Part shown: positions 42,457-50,770 of the stretch, in pieces
Position numbering within the stretch: the first letter of the stretch is position 1
Layout: each line of letters opens with the position of its first letter
Source: Mycobacterium parascrofulaceum ATCC BAA-614
GTDB taxonomy: Bacteria; Actinomycetota; Actinomycetes; Mycobacteriales; Mycobacteriaceae
Assembly (NCBI RefSeq): GCF_000164135.1
Contig: NZ_GG770553.1
Coordinates: 920,532 to 984,531 of the forward strand
Reading direction: 5' to 3'
Length of the DNA: 64,000 nt
Translations under genes and position numbers: made by a program
The notes under the pieces: model-generated
The model's database searches: none
What the model was told of the DNA's origin: nothing
The model's input: the letters and a program-made list of their open reading frames with translations, nothing else

Positions 42457-43421
42457 CGGTGGTGGTCGAGAAGCCACCGGCCACGGCCGTTCAGGATTCT
42501 CCGCGGAATGCGTTGGCGCCCTGGCATCTTCGCGCCGGTGCGCTCGCAGTCGACGTCCTGCCGGCTGCCGCGGTAGTGGCGACGATGGCACTGGCCTGCT
42601 TCACCGTTCCGCCCCGCAGTGTGTGGTGGTGGCCGTGCGTCGCGGTCATCGGCGCGACCGTCTTGCTGATGCTGGTGAACCGCCTGCTGCTGCCGACGAT
42701 CACCGGCTTCAGCGTGGGCAGGGCACTGTTCGGCATCGCGGTGGTCCGCCGCGACGGTGAACCCATCGGGCCATGGGGGCTGCTCCTGCGCGACCTGGCG
42801 CACCTGCTCGACACCGTCTCGGTGGTGGGATGGCTGTGGCCGCTGTGGGATTCGGGCCGCCGCACCTTCGCGGATGTGCTGCTGCGCACCGAGGTGCGCC
42901 GGCGCGAGCCGGCCGAGCCGGAGTTCGGCGCGCGACGCTGGACGACGGTCGTGGTGCTCGCGGCGACGGTGTTGTGCGTGGCCGGTGCGGCGATGAGCTA
43001 CGCGGTGGTGTTCGGGCCGAATCGGGCCACCGACCGAACGCGGGCGGAGCTGGACATCCAGGGGCCCAAGATCGTCGCGCAGATGCTGACCTACGATCCC
43101 AAGTCGTTGCACGACGACTTCGCCCGCGCCCTGTCGCTGGCGACCACCAAATACCGGTCGCAGCTGGCCGCCCAGCAGGACGTCGTGCAGAAGGGCAACC
43201 CCGTCATCAACGAGTACTGGGTGACCGACCACGCGATCGAGTCGGCGGCACCGGACCGGGCGACGATGCTGATGTTCATGCAGGGACGGCGCGGCGCGGC
43301 GCCCGACGAGCGCTACATCTCCGCCACCGTCCGGGTGACGTTCGCCAAGGACGGCGACCGCTGGCTCGTCGACGATCTCACGGTGCTTACCAAGCCCAAA
43401 CCGCCCGGGAACGGCCAATGA
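42453..43421 (+). CDS. mam1B: Mce-associated membrane protein with RDD domain (Rv0176-like)
   Basis: A 322-residue protein with an N-terminal RDD-type membrane region of about three helices (about 25-150; RAGALAVDVLPAA, then GFSVGRALFGIAVVRRDGEPIG and DLAHLLD), another helix near 165-185, and an extracytoplasmic C-terminal domain of the Mce-associated type (about 190-320). Length equals Rv0176. GTGA overlap with mam1A and ATGA overlap with the next gene show coupled translation. Confidence 0.9.
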   Translation: MTVVVEKPPATAVQDSPRNALAPWHLRAGALAVDVLPAAAVVATMALACFTVPPRSVWWWPCVAVIGATVLLMLVNRLLLPTITGFSVGRALFGIAVVRRDGEPIGPWGLLLRDLAHLLDTVSVVGWLWPLWDSGRRTFADVLLRTEVRRREPAEPEFGARRWTTVVVLAATVLCVAGAAMSYAVVFGPNRATDRTRAELDIQGPKIVAQMLTYDPKSLHDDFARALSLATTKYRSQLAAQQDVVQKGNPVINEYWVTDHAIESAAPDRATMLMFMQGRRGAAPDERYISATVRVTFAKDGDRWLVDDLTVLTKPKPPGNGQ

Positions 43422-43972
43422 GCCCGCGCCGCAAGATCGCGCCGGGTGAGGAACCCCTGCTGGTCCCGCACCCGGTGCCGCCGGGGCGCCCGTGGGGCCT
43501 GCCGCTGGCCAGCGCCATCGGTGCGGTCTTCATGACGGCCGCGATCACGGCGTGCAGCCTGATGCTGGTCGACCATGAATCGCGTGAGCGCGCCGAGTCG
43601 AAGAACCGCGAGGTGCTCAGCTACGTGACCGGCTTCATGACGCAGTTCACCTCCATCGATCCGTTCCACGCCAACGACTACGTGACGCGGGTGCTGGGCC
43701 AGGCGACCGGCGCCTTCGCCAAGGAGTACCGCGAGAAGGCGAACGAGATCCTGCTGCAGGTGGCCCGCGCCGAGCCGGCCACCGGCACCGTCCTGGACGC
43801 GGGGGTGGAGCGATGGAACGACGATGGCAGCGCCACCGTCATCGTGGCCACCGCGGTCAGCTCGAAATCGCCGGACGGTAAACAAGTTTGGGAAAACGCC
43901 AATCGGTGGACGGCGACCGCCACGCAGGAAGGAAAGCAGTGGAAGATCAGCAGCCTGCAGCAGGTGATCTGA
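43418..43972 (+). CDS. mam1C: Mce-associated protein (Rv0177-like)
   Basis: A 184-residue protein with a short cytoplasmic N-terminus, one membrane helix (about 28-50; ASAIGAVFMTAAITACSLML) and an exported NTF2-like domain (about 55-183) ending WKISSLQQVI, the pattern of Mce-associated proteins. Length equals Rv0177 (184). It overlaps mam1B by four bases and mam1D by 34 bases. Confidence 0.9.
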   Translation: MSPRRKIAPGEEPLLVPHPVPPGRPWGLPLASAIGAVFMTAAITACSLMLVDHESRERAESKNREVLSYVTGFMTQFTSIDPFHANDYVTRVLGQATGAFAKEYREKANEILLQVARAEPATGTVLDAGVERWNDDGSATVIVATAVSSKSPDGKQVWENANRWTATATQEGKQWKISSLQQVI

Positions 43973-44643
43973 CCGCCGGCGAGAGCGCCGACCCGGTGGA
44001 CGCGGCGACTGAGGAGCGCGCCGAGGCCGGAGCTGACGACGAAAGCGCCGCTGCGACGGAGGAATCCGCCGACGGCGCGGACGAGGCGACCGACGACAAG
44101 CCGGCGGGCCGCAAGCGGCGCAAATGGCTGGCGGGTAAGCGGATGGCGGTCACCGTCGCCGTGGCCGCCGCGCTCTTCGTCGGTTGCGCGGCGTTCGCCG
44201 GCGCGACCGTGCAGCCCTACCTGTCCGACCGCGCCGCGGCGGCAACGAAACTCAAGGTCGCCCGGACCGCCGCGAACGCGATCACCACGCTGTGGACCTA
44301 CACGCCGGAGAACATGGACACCCTCGCCGACCGCGCGTCCGCCTACCTCAGCGGCGATTTCGAAGCGCAGTACCGCAAGTTCGTCGACGCCATCGTGGCT
44401 CCCAACAAGCAGGCCAAGATCACCAACCACACCGACGTCACCGGCGCGGCGGTCGAATCGATCGACGACAACAACGCCGTCGTCATCGTGTACACCAACA
44501 CCACGTCCACCAGCCCGCTGACCAAGAACGTGCCCTCGCTGAAATACCTGTCCTACCGGCTGTTTCTGAAGCGCGCGGGAAGCCACTGGCTGGTGACCAG
44601 GATGACGACCATCACGTCGCTGGATTTGACCCCGCACGTCTGA
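43939..44643 (+). CDS. mam1D: Mce-associated protein (Rv0178-like)
   Basis: A 234-residue protein: acidic, low-complexity N-terminus (about residues 1-55; EERAEAGADDESAAATEESA), a basic stop-transfer RKRRKWLAGKR, one membrane helix (about 68-92) and an exported domain with two strands ending TTITSLDLTPHV. GTG 43939 is chosen for the AGGAAGGAAAG site; the frame is open upstream inside mam1C but that part is a shadow. It is the last gene of the mce1 locus and corresponds to Rv0178. Confidence 0.88.
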   Translation: MEDQQPAAGDLTAGESADPVDAATEERAEAGADDESAAATEESADGADEATDDKPAGRKRRKWLAGKRMAVTVAVAAALFVGCAAFAGATVQPYLSDRAAAATKLKVARTAANAITTLWTYTPENMDTLADRASAYLSGDFEAQYRKFVDAIVAPNKQAKITNHTDVTGAAVESIDDNNAVVIVYTNTTSTSPLTKNVPSLKYLSYRLFLKRAGSHWLVTRMTTITSLDLTPHV

Positions 44644-44661
44644 CGCGGTCTGCCACGCCCC

Positions 44662-45333
44662 ATGGCCGTCACTTCGCCGGTGTCGCAGCGATCGACCGTG
44701 GCGGCGTTGTTGCTGTTGACCTTCGCCACCGGCCTGGCCGATTCGATCAGCATCCTGGTGCTCGGCCACGTGTTCGTCGCCAACATGACGGGAAACGTGA
44801 TCTTCCTTGGCTTTTGGCTGGCGCCCAGGACGAGTGTCGACCTGACCGCGGTCGTGGTGGCCCTGCCCACCTTCGTCTGCACCACGATCCTGAGCGGCCG
44901 GATGTCGCGACATTTCGCCGACCGGACCCGGCCGTGGATCACCACCGTCCTGGCCGTCGAGATCGGCCTGCTGGTGGTGTTGGCGATCGCGGCCGGTGCG
45001 GGAATCCTGCAGTACCACAACAACACCAAGCTGATCATCATCGCGATGCTTGCGGTCACGTTCGGTCTGCAGCACTCCAGCGCCCGCCAGTTCGGCATCC
45101 AGGAGCTGTCCACCACGGTGCTGACGTCGACGATCGTCAGCCTCGGCCTGGACAGCCGCCTGGCCGGCGGCGCGGGCGACCGCCGGGCGTTGCGCCTGGG
45201 CGTGGTGTCGACGATGTGCGCCGGCGCCTTCCTGGGTGCGACGATGTCGCGATTCGTCGTCGCGCCGGTGTTCGCCGTGGCCGCCGCGGTGGTGGCGGCC
45301 AGCCTGTTGATCTTCCGCTTCGGGCCGAGCTAG
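44662..45333 (+). CDS. DUF1275 (YoaK-like) membrane protein
   Basis: A 223-residue protein with about six membrane segments. The opening LLLLTFATGLADSISILVLGHVFVANMTGN (split: residues about 17-46) and the block GLQHSSARQFGIQELSTTVLTST are typical of DUF1275. The family is broad and its function unknown; it may transport small molecules. It lies 18 bases after the mce1 locus and could be read through from it. M. tuberculosis has lprO directly after Rv0178, so this gene is an addition. Its TAG stop shares CTAG with the convergent lprO stop. Confidence 0.85.
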   Translation: MAVTSPVSQRSTVAALLLLTFATGLADSISILVLGHVFVANMTGNVIFLGFWLAPRTSVDLTAVVVALPTFVCTTILSGRMSRHFADRTRPWITTVLAVEIGLLVVLAIAAGAGILQYHNNTKLIIIAMLAVTFGLQHSSARQFGIQELSTTVLTSTIVSLGLDSRLAGGAGDRRALRLGVVSTMCAGAFLGATMSRFVVAPVFAVAAAVVAASLLIFRFGPS

Positions 45334-46412
45334 TTGAAGGCCAGCCAACTGGGCAGCGCCCGTTCGTGGGAATCGCAGAGCACCTGCCGGGTGTCGCACG
45401 ACCCCCGCGGCGAACCGGTGCCGGCCCACATGCCGCCGGTGTCGCGACGCAACACGATGGCCGACGATCCGCCGCCGTCGAGCAGGACGGCGTTGTCGCT
45501 GCCCAGGCCGCGGAACAGGTCTTGCATGTTGTCCGGGGTGTAGCTGCCGCCCTCGAAGACGTACATCTCGTCCTTCTGCCTCGAGTACGCCAGAGCCGTT
45601 CGCGCCGCGCTGGGCCCGCCGTCGTGCAGCTGCCCGGTGTTGCCGGGTGCCAGCAGCCCGATCCCGGACACCGCGACGAACCGCTCGTTCTTGTTCAGCA
45701 GGTCGGCGACGACGGGGGTGGCGGAGTCGTAGTCGCTCTTGGTCCTGGGCCACACCACGTACGGCGCGCCGCCGGACGGCAGGATCATCGTCGTCAGGGC
45801 GCTCCAGCTTTCCCCGCCGCCCGAGAGGCCCTGCTTGCCGGGGTAGGCGACGGTGCCGGTGACGACCTGGTTCGCCCGGCCCTGTCCGTGGGTGTTGTCG
45901 ACGAAGGCGCCCAGCGGTGAGCTGCAGCCGGTCTGGCGCCACGACCCGCCCTTCTGCCCGCGCACGTCGAAGAAGTTGGCGTTGATCGCGATCGTCGGTT
46001 GGCCCATCCGCTGCCACGCCTGCAGCGGCGCGTAGAGCTCCGACGCCTGCCAGAGGCCCTCGCCGGTGCGGGCGCCGGGATTGTTCTCGCAGCGCGCCTG
46101 GTCGCCCCGGTGGGTGTCGACCAGCAGGTGCGGCGCGAGCCGCCCCGCCGCGTTCTTGATGATCATCAGGTGGCCGCCGTTGTTCATCTCGTACCAGCTG
46201 CCGCCGGCGTTGAGCATCGGCGCGGGGTGGCCGGGGCCGAAGTTGTAGACCAGGTACGAGCCCTTGGTGGTGTTGATCGCGTCGGCCAGCAGATCGCGGC
46301 CGTCGGCGGCATGTGCGACGGGCTGCCCGGCGGCCGAGGCGAGGGCGACGCACGCGATCATGGCGGTGCAGCCGGCCACCAGTCGGCGCAAGCTGGCGCG
46401 TCGGGTCAGCAC
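45330..46412 (-). CDS. lprO: LprO-like exported phosphodiester glycosidase-domain protein (Rv0179c)
   Basis: A 360-residue exported protein. The N-terminus MLTRRASLRRLVAGCTAMI is followed by an Ala-rich hydrophobic stretch to about residue 36 (AHAADG); a possible lipobox LVAGC is present but unusually early. The C-terminal block NAVLLDGGGSSAIVLR (about 315-330), GTGSPRGSCDTR and earlier NANFFD belong to the NAGPA/DUF2233 phosphodiester glycosidase domain, which removes N-acetylglucosamine-1-phosphate-type caps in other organisms. Position matches Rv0179c. Substrate in mycobacteria is unknown. Confidence 0.85.
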   Translation of the reverse strand: MLTRRASLRRLVAGCTAMIACVALASAAGQPVAHAADGRDLLADAINTTKGSYLVYNFGPGHPAPMLNAGGSWYEMNNGGHLMIIKNAAGRLAPHLLVDTHRGDQARCENNPGARTGEGLWQASELYAPLQAWQRMGQPTIAINANFFDVRGQKGGSWRQTGCSSPLGAFVDNTHGQGRANQVVTGTVAYPGKQGLSGGGESWSALTTMILPSGGAPYVVWPRTKSDYDSATPVVADLLNKNERFVAVSGIGLLAPGNTGQLHDGGPSAARTALAYSRQKDEMYVFEGGSYTPDNMQDLFRGLGSDNAVLLDGGGSSAIVLRRDTGGMWAGTGSPRGSCDTRQVLCDSHERALPSWLAFN

Positions 46413-46450
46413 GATCGCCCTTTCCGCCCGGATTTAGATGCAACAAAAAC

Positions 46451-46479
46451 ATCATCAGTCACATCCGTCACACCGTCAA
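46451..46479 (-). promoter_or_regulatory. Candidate promoter of lprO
   Basis: On the minus strand TTGACG (46474-46479) and GATGAT (46451-46456) are separated by 17 bases and lie 39 bases upstream of the lprO ATG. The -35 match is five of six; the -10 is weak but keeps A and T at positions 2 and 6. Confidence 0.35.
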
Positions 46480-46518
46480 GTTAGGTCACGGCCGGATGAC
46501 GCCCGGGCGGCGTTCGAA

Positions 46519-47916
46519 TTACGTTTCCTCGCTTGGGCTTTCGGTTGGGCTCTCGGCCTCGGCGGCGGCGCCCGTGCGCTCGTGCTTGCTCTGGCGCGCC
46601 TTGTGCTGGGCCTGATGTTCGGTGGCGATCGCCATCTCGACGGCGCCCGGGATCCGGTGGAATCCCTTGCGGTCGTACAGGTGCGTGACGATGCCGCCCA
46701 ACAGCAGCCCGATGACGAGGCCGATCGTCGTCATGATCAGCGCCTGCGATATCCCGGTGTCCGCGTGGCCCTTGAAGTACAGCAACGAGCGGGCGCCGAG
46801 GAAAACCTGGTGCATGGGCTCGAATTCGGCCAGCCACTGGAAGAAGGGCGGCGTCGCCTCCAGCGGCACGGTGGCGCCGGCCGACGGCAACCCGAGGATC
46901 ACGAAGATCAGCAGGCTGACCAGCAGGCCGCCGGTGCCCAGCACGGACAGTAACGAACTGGAGGTGATGCCCACCGCGGCGATCGCGAACACCCCGTACG
47001 CCCAGAGTTGCCAGCCGAGGTCGATGGGCATGCCGAGCCCGTGCGCGATCGCCACGTAGGCCCCGGAGGTGAACAGCCCCAGCAGCACCATGATGGCCCA
47101 CTTGAGCAGCAGCGTCTGGAAGCGCGAGATCTTGACCTGTTCGGCGAAGCGGTACACCGGGCCGAATTCCGCGGGCACGTAACCGAGTAACGCGTCCACG
47201 AGGGTGCTGACCACGATGCTTCCGGTGAACCCCGCGAGTAACAGCAAGAGCGCGTAGTAGAAGGCCGACAGCCCGTTGCCGGTGCCGTCGGGCAGCGGGT
47301 TGTAGACGGTCGACTCGATCTCGATCGGACTGGACAGGCCCTCTTCGGCGGCCCCGGCGAGCGGGGCACCGCCGGTTTGCGCCTTGACCTGCGCGAGAAG
47401 TCGTTCGCCCACTTCACCATTGGCCACGCCCATCGCCATGTTCAGCGTCTGGGCGGCGATGCTGGCGCCCAGCGTGCCGGCGCGCGGGTTCGTGGAAATC
47501 CGGATCACCGGCCGTTCCGCCGGACCGGGCAGCATCGCGCTGGTGCCGAGGTCGCGCAGTTTCGACGAGAAGCTCGGCGGTATCAGCACCGAGCCGTACA
47601 CGTGGCCGGTGTCCAGTTGATGCCTGGCCGCGGCGCGGGTCAGCACCCGGACGTCGTACTTGTTCTTGTCCAGGCCGTTGACCAGCCGGCCGGCCAGCTC
47701 CGCGCCGGCCGGACCGGCATCCTCGTTCACCACGGCGATCGGGAAGTGCCGCAGGTTCGTCATCGGGTTCAAGATGCCGCCGAGGTACAGCGCGCACAAC
47801 GCCGACATCAGGGCCAGCGTGATGACCAGCGGGGCCGCCCAGAAACGGACGGTCCGGACCGCCTTGATGTTCCGGTTCGGGTTCGGCGCCGCGTGCTGCG
47901 GCCGCGATTGGGACAT
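46519..47916 (-). CDS. YhgE/Pip-like ABC-2 type membrane protein (Rv0180c)
   Basis: A 465-residue protein with one N-terminal membrane helix (about 26-48), a large exported domain (about 50-215; FPIAVVNEDAGP is the typical YhgE/Pip block) and about five C-terminal membrane helices (about 220-410), then a charged tail (EHQAQHKARQSKHERTG). The family resembles ABC-2 permeases and type VII-associated proteins, and may act with export systems. It matches Rv0180c in order and size (452). It lies 26 bases after the pirin gene and may be cotranscribed with it. Confidence 0.87.
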   Translation of the reverse strand: MSQSRPQHAAPNPNRNIKAVRTVRFWAAPLVITLALMSALCALYLGGILNPMTNLRHFPIAVVNEDAGPAGAELAGRLVNGLDKNKYDVRVLTRAAARHQLDTGHVYGSVLIPPSFSSKLRDLGTSAMLPGPAERPVIRISTNPRAGTLGASIAAQTLNMAMGVANGEVGERLLAQVKAQTGGAPLAGAAEEGLSSPIEIESTVYNPLPDGTGNGLSAFYYALLLLLAGFTGSIVVSTLVDALLGYVPAEFGPVYRFAEQVKISRFQTLLLKWAIMVLLGLFTSGAYVAIAHGLGMPIDLGWQLWAYGVFAIAAVGITSSSLLSVLGTGGLLVSLLIFVILGLPSAGATVPLEATPPFFQWLAEFEPMHQVFLGARSLLYFKGHADTGISQALIMTTIGLVIGLLLGGIVTHLYDRKGFHRIPGAVEMAIATEHQAQHKARQSKHERTGAAAEAESPTESPSEET

Positions 47917-47942
47917 GCCGGCTCCTGTCTGTCACGCCCACT

Positions 47943-48677
47943 CTATGGGCTCGCCCCGCCCAGCTTCGCGTGCATTTCCCAGACGAGCAGCTCCGACGGC
48001 TCGTGCGCCGACACCCGCCGGCCGCCGGCGTCGGTGAACCGCACGGCGTCACCTCCCGCCAGGTCGCCGGCGCCCTCACAGCCGACCGCGCCGCGTGCGA
48101 TGAACAGGTGCAGGTAAGGGGCGTGCGGAAGGCTGACGATGTCGCCGCACCGCAGCCGCGCGGCGTGCAGCGCGGCACCGCGGTTGTGCAGCGAGACGGC
48201 GGCGTCCCGGCCCGGGATGCCTGACGCGACCGTCACCAGTGTGCCGTCCAACACCTCCGCGCCGATCTCCTGCTGTTGATAGCCCGGAGCGATGCCCGCC
48301 TCGTCGGGCACGATCCACATCTGCACGAAATGCACGGGCTCCGTTGCCGAGTCGTTCTTCTCCGAATGCAGGATCCCGCTGCCGGCCGACATGCGCTGGG
48401 CCAGGCCCGGATAGATCACCCCGCGGTTGCCGATCGAGTCCTGATGCGCGAGTCGGCCCCGAAGAACCCAGGTCACGATCTCCATGTCGCGGTGCGGATG
48501 CATATCGAATCCTGTTCCGGCCGCGACGATGTCGTCGTTGTTCACCAGCAGCAGCCCATGGTGGGTGTTTTCCGGATCGTAGTGATCGCCGAACGAGAAC
48601 GAGTGCCGCGACGTCAACCAGGGGGTCGTGGTGACGGCCCGCGCGGCCGCACGCCGAACATCCGCCTGCGCCGCCAT
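47943..48677 (-). CDS. Pirin-family protein (Rv0181c)
   Basis: A 244-residue bicupin of the pirin family. The N-terminal cupin has HMHPHRDMEIVTWVLRGRLAHQDS-type residues (split: FDMHPHRDMEI and GRLAHQDSIG, about 55-80), holding the metal-binding His, with LHSEKND later. Pirins can have quercetin 2,3-dioxygenase activity or act as redox-linked cofactors; the role in mycobacteria is unknown. Length equals Rv0181c (244). Confidence 0.93.
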   Translation of the reverse strand: MAAQADVRRAAARAVTTTPWLTSRHSFSFGDHYDPENTHHGLLLVNNDDIVAAGTGFDMHPHRDMEIVTWVLRGRLAHQDSIGNRGVIYPGLAQRMSAGSGILHSEKNDSATEPVHFVQMWIVPDEAGIAPGYQQQEIGAEVLDGTLVTVASGIPGRDAAVSLHNRGAALHAARLRCGDIVSLPHAPYLHLFIARGAVGCEGAGDLAGGDAVRFTDAGGRRVSAHEPSELLVWEMHAKLGGASP

Positions 48678-48703
48678 GCGCCCAGCCTAATCGGCCGGTC
48701 CGG

Positions 48704-49576
48704 TCACGCCACCGTAGCGGCGAGCAGCCCCTGCGCGTGCCGGAGCGCCGCGTCGAGTTCGGGCAGCGTCAGCCTCGCGGGGCGGCCCAGATGGATCTCG
48801 ATCTGGTACTCCGGCTGGCCATCCGGCCCGAAGATCGGCAGCACCACGAATTCCGCTGCCGCCAAGTGGGTTTCGAGGTCGTCGGTGACCGACTGCAGCG
48901 TCACCATCGTCATCAGGGTGGTGAGCTGGCGGGTGACCCGCGCCGTCGGCTCCAGCGAGGCCAACACGTCCGCCAACCGGTCGTGCAGCGACTGATGGGT
49001 GTCGTCGAACCGCCACGCGCCGTATCCGCGGGCGCGGATGTCGGCCAGGACCCGCTGGTGTTCGGCGATCTCCGCCCGGGTCAGCCGGGGCGTCACCCGG
49101 TGCAGCCAGGCGTGCACCACGTCGTCGTCGCGCCAGGCCATCGCGACCAGGCCGAACGGCGGGTCGATGGGGAAGCGCTGACCGACGGCCTGCCCGCCGT
49201 CGGTGCCGTGGCCGACCGCGTCCACGGTGGTCAGGTGGCGGGCGCCGATCCTCGACATGGAGCAGCCGGCGCCGAGCGTCTCGTGCAGGTATCGCAGCGC
49301 GTCGCGGCCCCGGTCCAGCAGCGGAAACTGCGCGCGCAGACCGTGCACCAGCCCGAACAGGCCGCTTCCCAGCACGTAGCGGCGATCGTCGCGGTGCGCG
49401 ACCCAGGCGCGGCTCTCCAGTTCGGCCAGCACCAGCGCGCAGGTGGAGGTGCTGATCGCGCAGCGCTTCGCCAGCTCCGCGGACGTCAGCCCGGCGGGGG
49501 AATCCGCAAGCGTCGCAAGCACATCCATCACGCGGCCGGTCGGCGGTGATTTGACGGTTGACGTACTGATGCCCAC
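48704..49576 (-). CDS. IclR-family transcriptional regulator
   Basis: A protein of about 290 residues. The winged helix is near the start (PPTGRVMDVLATLADSPAGL and ELAKRCAISTSTCALVLAELESR, residues about 10-55), followed by an IclR-type ligand domain. The start is uncertain: GTG 49576 is in frame but touches the GGGAGG ribosome-like site, and a GTG/ATG pair about 13 codons later would cut into the DNA-binding domain. It is divergent from the dehydrogenase at 49637 with a 60-base gap, the classic set-up for a regulator and its target. Confidence 0.83.
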   Translation of the reverse strand: MGISTSTVKSPPTGRVMDVLATLADSPAGLTSAELAKRCAISTSTCALVLAELESRAWVAHRDDRRYVLGSGLFGLVHGLRAQFPLLDRGRDALRYLHETLGAGCSMSRIGARHLTTVDAVGHGTDGGQAVGQRFPIDPPFGLVAMAWRDDDVVHAWLHRVTPRLTRAEIAEHQRVLADIRARGYGAWRFDDTHQSLHDRLADVLASLEPTARVTRQLTTLMTMVTLQSVTDDLETHLAAAEFVVLPIFGPDGQPEYQIEIHLGRPARLTLPELDAALRHAQGLLAATVA

Positions 49577-49597
49577 CTCCCTACTATCCGTCCAAAA

Positions 49598-49624
49598 TAT
49601 CAAGATAGCTGTCCTAGTATTAGG
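49598..49624. promoter_or_regulatory. Two short inverted repeats in the IclR/dehydrogenase gap
   Basis: TATC-AA-GATA (49598-49607) and CCTA-GTAT-TAGG (49613-49624) lie in the 60-base gap. Both are short, and the AT-rich character is unusual in this genome. They are candidates for the IclR operator or promoter core of the divergent pair. Confidence 0.35.
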
Positions 49625-49636
49625 AGAAAATCCGTC

Positions 49637-50770
49637 GTGATCAAGGTCGGAGTGTGGGGGCCGGGTTCCATGGGCGTGATCGCCCTGCGCGGTGTGATCG
49701 ACCACCCGGAGTTGCAGCTGTCCGATCTCGTCGTGCACAGCGAGGCCAAGGCGGGCCGCGACGCCGGGGAGTTGTGCGGCATCGCGCCGGTCGGCGTGGT
49801 GGCCACCCGGGACCCGGCGGCGCTGCTCGCCGGCGACGCCGACGCGGTGGTGTACGCCGCAGGCGCCAACCTGCGGCCGCTGGAGGCGGTGGGCGACATG
49901 GTCTCGATCCTGCGGGCCGGGAAGAACGTGGTGTCGTGCTCGGTGGTCCCGCTGGTGTTCCCCGACGGGGTCGACGCGGCGTTCACCGATCCGCTGCGAC
50001 AGGCCGCGCTCGACGGCGGGGCCTCGTTCTTCACCACGGGGATCGACTCCGGCTTCGCCAATGACGTTCTGCCGCTGGCGCTTACCGGCGTTTCGCGGGT
50101 CATCGATTCGGTCCGGGTGACGGAGATGTTCAACTACGCCACCTACCCGGACCGGGCCGCCGTATACGAGATCCTCGGGTTCGGTCGGCCGCCGGAATAC
50201 CAGGCGTTCGCGGCCCAGCCGGGCATGTTCACCTTCGGGTGGGGCCCCGTCCTGCACCAGCTCGCCGCCGGTCTGGGCGTCAAGATCGACAACATCGAGG
50301 AGAGCAACGACCGCGTCGCGGCCACCGAGTCCTTCGACACGCCCACCGGCCACATCGCCGCCGGGACGATCGCCGCGATGCGCTCTACCCTGACCGGATA
50401 CGTCGGTGGCAAGCCGACATTCGTCCTCGACCACGTGACCCGGATGCGTGACGACGTCGCGCCGGACTGGCCGCAGCCGCACATCTCGATCCCGCCGAAG
50501 GACCTCGGCTACGGACCGGCGTCCGGGCGAGGCCTCTACCGGGTGGAGATCGAGGGATCGCCGAGCATGCGATGCGAGTTCGAGATGGCCGAAGACCACG
50601 ACCACGACCTGGGTGCGCGCATCGCGGGCGCCTCGCGGATGGTCAACGCCATTCCGGCGGTGTGCGCGGCCCCGCCCGGCCTGCTCTGTGCGCTGGACCT
50701 GCCGCTGATCACCGGGGCCGGCCTGGTCCGTCCGGTGGCGGGACCGGCACCGGACAGCCGGCTCTTCTAG
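49637..50770 (+). CDS. NAD(P)-dependent dehydrogenase, DAP-dehydrogenase-like
   Basis: A 377-residue protein starting with the Rossmann loop VIKVGVWGPGSMG. Blocks GIDSGFANDVLPLALTG and ASRMVNAIPAVCAAPPG align with the gene at 5350, so the two are paralogues. The GTG start has TAGGAG about ten bases upstream. Substrate is unknown. Its neighbours are an IclR regulator (divergent) and an alpha/beta hydrolase (convergent), both absent, as far as I recall, from the matching place in M. tuberculosis. The stop shares CTAG with the convergent hydrolase stop. Confidence 0.87.
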   Translation: MIKVGVWGPGSMGVIALRGVIDHPELQLSDLVVHSEAKAGRDAGELCGIAPVGVVATRDPAALLAGDADAVVYAAGANLRPLEAVGDMVSILRAGKNVVSCSVVPLVFPDGVDAAFTDPLRQAALDGGASFFTTGIDSGFANDVLPLALTGVSRVIDSVRVTEMFNYATYPDRAAVYEILGFGRPPEYQAFAAQPGMFTFGWGPVLHQLAAGLGVKIDNIEESNDRVAATESFDTPTGHIAAGTIAAMRSTLTGYVGGKPTFVLDHVTRMRDDVAPDWPQPHISIPPKDLGYGPASGRGLYRVEIEGSPSMRCEFEMAEDHDHDLGARIAGASRMVNAIPAVCAAPPGLLCALDLPLITGAGLVRPVAGPAPDSRLF

